Source: Spirochaetota bacterium (GTDB lineage: Bacteria; Spirochaetota; UBA4802; JAFGJZ01). Taken from it: DNA of 5,978 bases. The stretch lies in the NCBI GenBank assembly GCA_023396665.1, contig JAEWVL010000113.1, forward strand, positions 1 to 5,978. The letters run 5' to 3'. The notes below the pieces were generated by a model that was given only the letters and a program-made list of their open reading frames with translations, ran no database searches and was not told where the DNA came from. Shown here in pieces: positions 5,215-5,978 of the stretch. Within the stretch, counting starts at the first letter, position 1. Every line of letters begins with the position of its first letter. The translations under genes were made by a program, and so were the position numbers.

Positions 5215-5978
5215 CTACGAAAGCAGTCCCTGTATAATCAATTCACTCGCTTCGTCCTCATCAAGACCCCTCGCCATCAATGTCTCAAGTTGTTTTTTAT
5301 CAACACTGCCGACTGCCGCCTCATGTGTGACATGTGCGAGTGCGTGTCGTACGTCAACAACGGGTACTGCAATGGCATGCGCACTGTCCTTGATGATCTC
5401 CTTGCAGTCGACATGTCCTCTGGAGTAGGGCGCCAGGGCGCTGATGGTGTTGTAAATCTCGGCTGAGGCATTGTCACGTACGGCAATCTTCGAGGTGAGC
5501 ACGGCGCGTGCATAATCACCTTCGAGCCTGGCGATTTCGGTCAATTTTATTCTGTCATCACCCCGACCGCTGATGCGTGCGCTCATATCGATGAGCGCTT
5601 CCCGTTTGGCGAAGGTTTCATAATTGATATCCATCAAGCCGACCCGACCCTTGAGTAGTTCGAATTCGGTTTTGAAACGGGCGCGCTCGCCTATATGCAC
5701 TTTTGTTACAGGAAGAACCTTTACACCGCCCTGTTCACTGTGCACGTGGCGTTCAAAATACGAATAATCCGCGCCCTCTCCGAGTCTGATTGTCGCTTCC
5801 ATGATATGGGTGACATCTTCGGCGAAGGGGAATGAGCAGTGCGCGAAGAGCGCGATTTTTGCGTTTGCACCGACGTTGACGTCCAGAAATATGCGTTGGA
5901 TTCCGGTTTTGGGAATAACGCCAAAGCAAAGATGAACGGGTTTCGCAATTATAACATTTTCGGAAACAATCATGGTAA
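5215..5978 (-). CDS. SufB/SufD-family Fe-S cluster assembly protein (short archaeal-like type, N-terminus probably cut)
   Basis: From the first visible ATG (5973) the frame gives 252 residues, and it stays open to the window edge. The family core is clear: KPVHLCFG (11-18), a beta-helix-like repeat region, GHVDC (186-190), then HALAHVTHEAAVGSVD (210-225) and the closing KKQLETLMARGL helix. Cys190 and the His217-Glu218 pair fall in the segments that hold cluster-related residues in SufB/SufD. The family acts with the SufC ATPase in the cytoplasm as a scaffold for Fe-S cluster assembly. Relatives of this short type in archaea and anaerobes are usually about 300 residues and carry a segment before KPVHLCFG, so the true start probably lies beyond the edge. 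SufD, SufB or the minimal-system scaffold SmsB cannot be separated here, so no symbol is given. A sufC-like gene would be expected just upstream, outside the window. Confidence 0.9.
   Translation of the reverse strand, partial: TMIVSENVIIAKPVHLCFGVIPKTGIQRIFLDVNVGANAKIALFAHCSFPFAEDVTHIMEATIRLGEGADYSYFERHVHSEQGGVKVLPVTKVHIGERARFKTEFELLKGRVGLMDINYETFAKREALIDMSARISGRGDDRIKLTEIARLEGDYARAVLTSKIAVRDNASAEIYNTISALAPYSRGHVDCKEIIKDSAHAIAVPVVDVRHALAHVTHEAAVGSVDKKQLETLMARGLDEDEASELIIQGLLS

Noticed and set aside
5185..5466. A 93-codon plus-strand frame crossing the SufB/SufD 3' end
   Set aside because: It is mostly antisense to the conserved C-terminal core of SufB/SufD and has no family resemblance.

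Overview
The window carries five protein genes and two information-rich intergenic regions. GC content looks moderate. No tRNA, rRNA, CRISPR array, transposase or phage gene is visible. The gene mix is a secreted protein with tandem glycogen-binding-like domains, a 7TM SpoIIE-type phosphatase with a lipobox, a STAS antagonist, and a short archaeal-type SufB/SufD protein. This resembles a free-living or anaerobic spirochaete-like bacterium. That assignment is inferred from protein families only and is held with low to moderate confidence.

Layout: (1) 1-1030, minus strand: a patatin-like phospholipase whose C-terminus runs off the left edge. (2) 1031-1392: a divergent intergenic region with a 15-bp perfect inverted repeat (a 65-bp element) and, just before the next gene, a chain of mutually exclusive small hairpins overlapping a possible 20-codon leader ORF. 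(3) 1393-2262, plus strand: an exported protein with two tandem CBM48/AMPK-type glycogen-binding (E-set) domains and no catalytic domain; a G8 tract lies near its end. (4) 2409-2735, plus strand: a single-domain STAS anti-sigma-factor antagonist. (5) 2743-4875, minus strand, only 7 nt from it tail to tail: a 710-residue sensor phosphatase (lipoprotein-like signal, 7TMR-DISM-like extracytoplasmic domain, seven TM helices, coiled coil, SpoIIE/PP2C domain). (6) 4876-5214: a gene-poor region with a plus-strand promoter-like sequence, paired CCGT/ACGG inverted repeats, an AT-rich 13-bp hairpin, a GC-rich hairpin followed by T4, and another G8 tract. (7) 5215-5978, minus strand: a SufB/SufD-family Fe-S cluster scaffold protein, probably cut at its N-terminus by the right edge.

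Functional reading: the STAS protein and the phosphatase form two thirds of a partner-switching circuit. The phosphatase would sense something outside the cell and dephosphorylate the STAS serine; the required HATPase kinase/anti-sigma factor is not here. The glycogen-binding-like protein lies upstream of the STAS gene on the same strand, but a TTGACA box in the gap suggests the STAS gene can be expressed separately. The phospholipase and SufB/SufD genes have no obvious functional link to the centre of the window.
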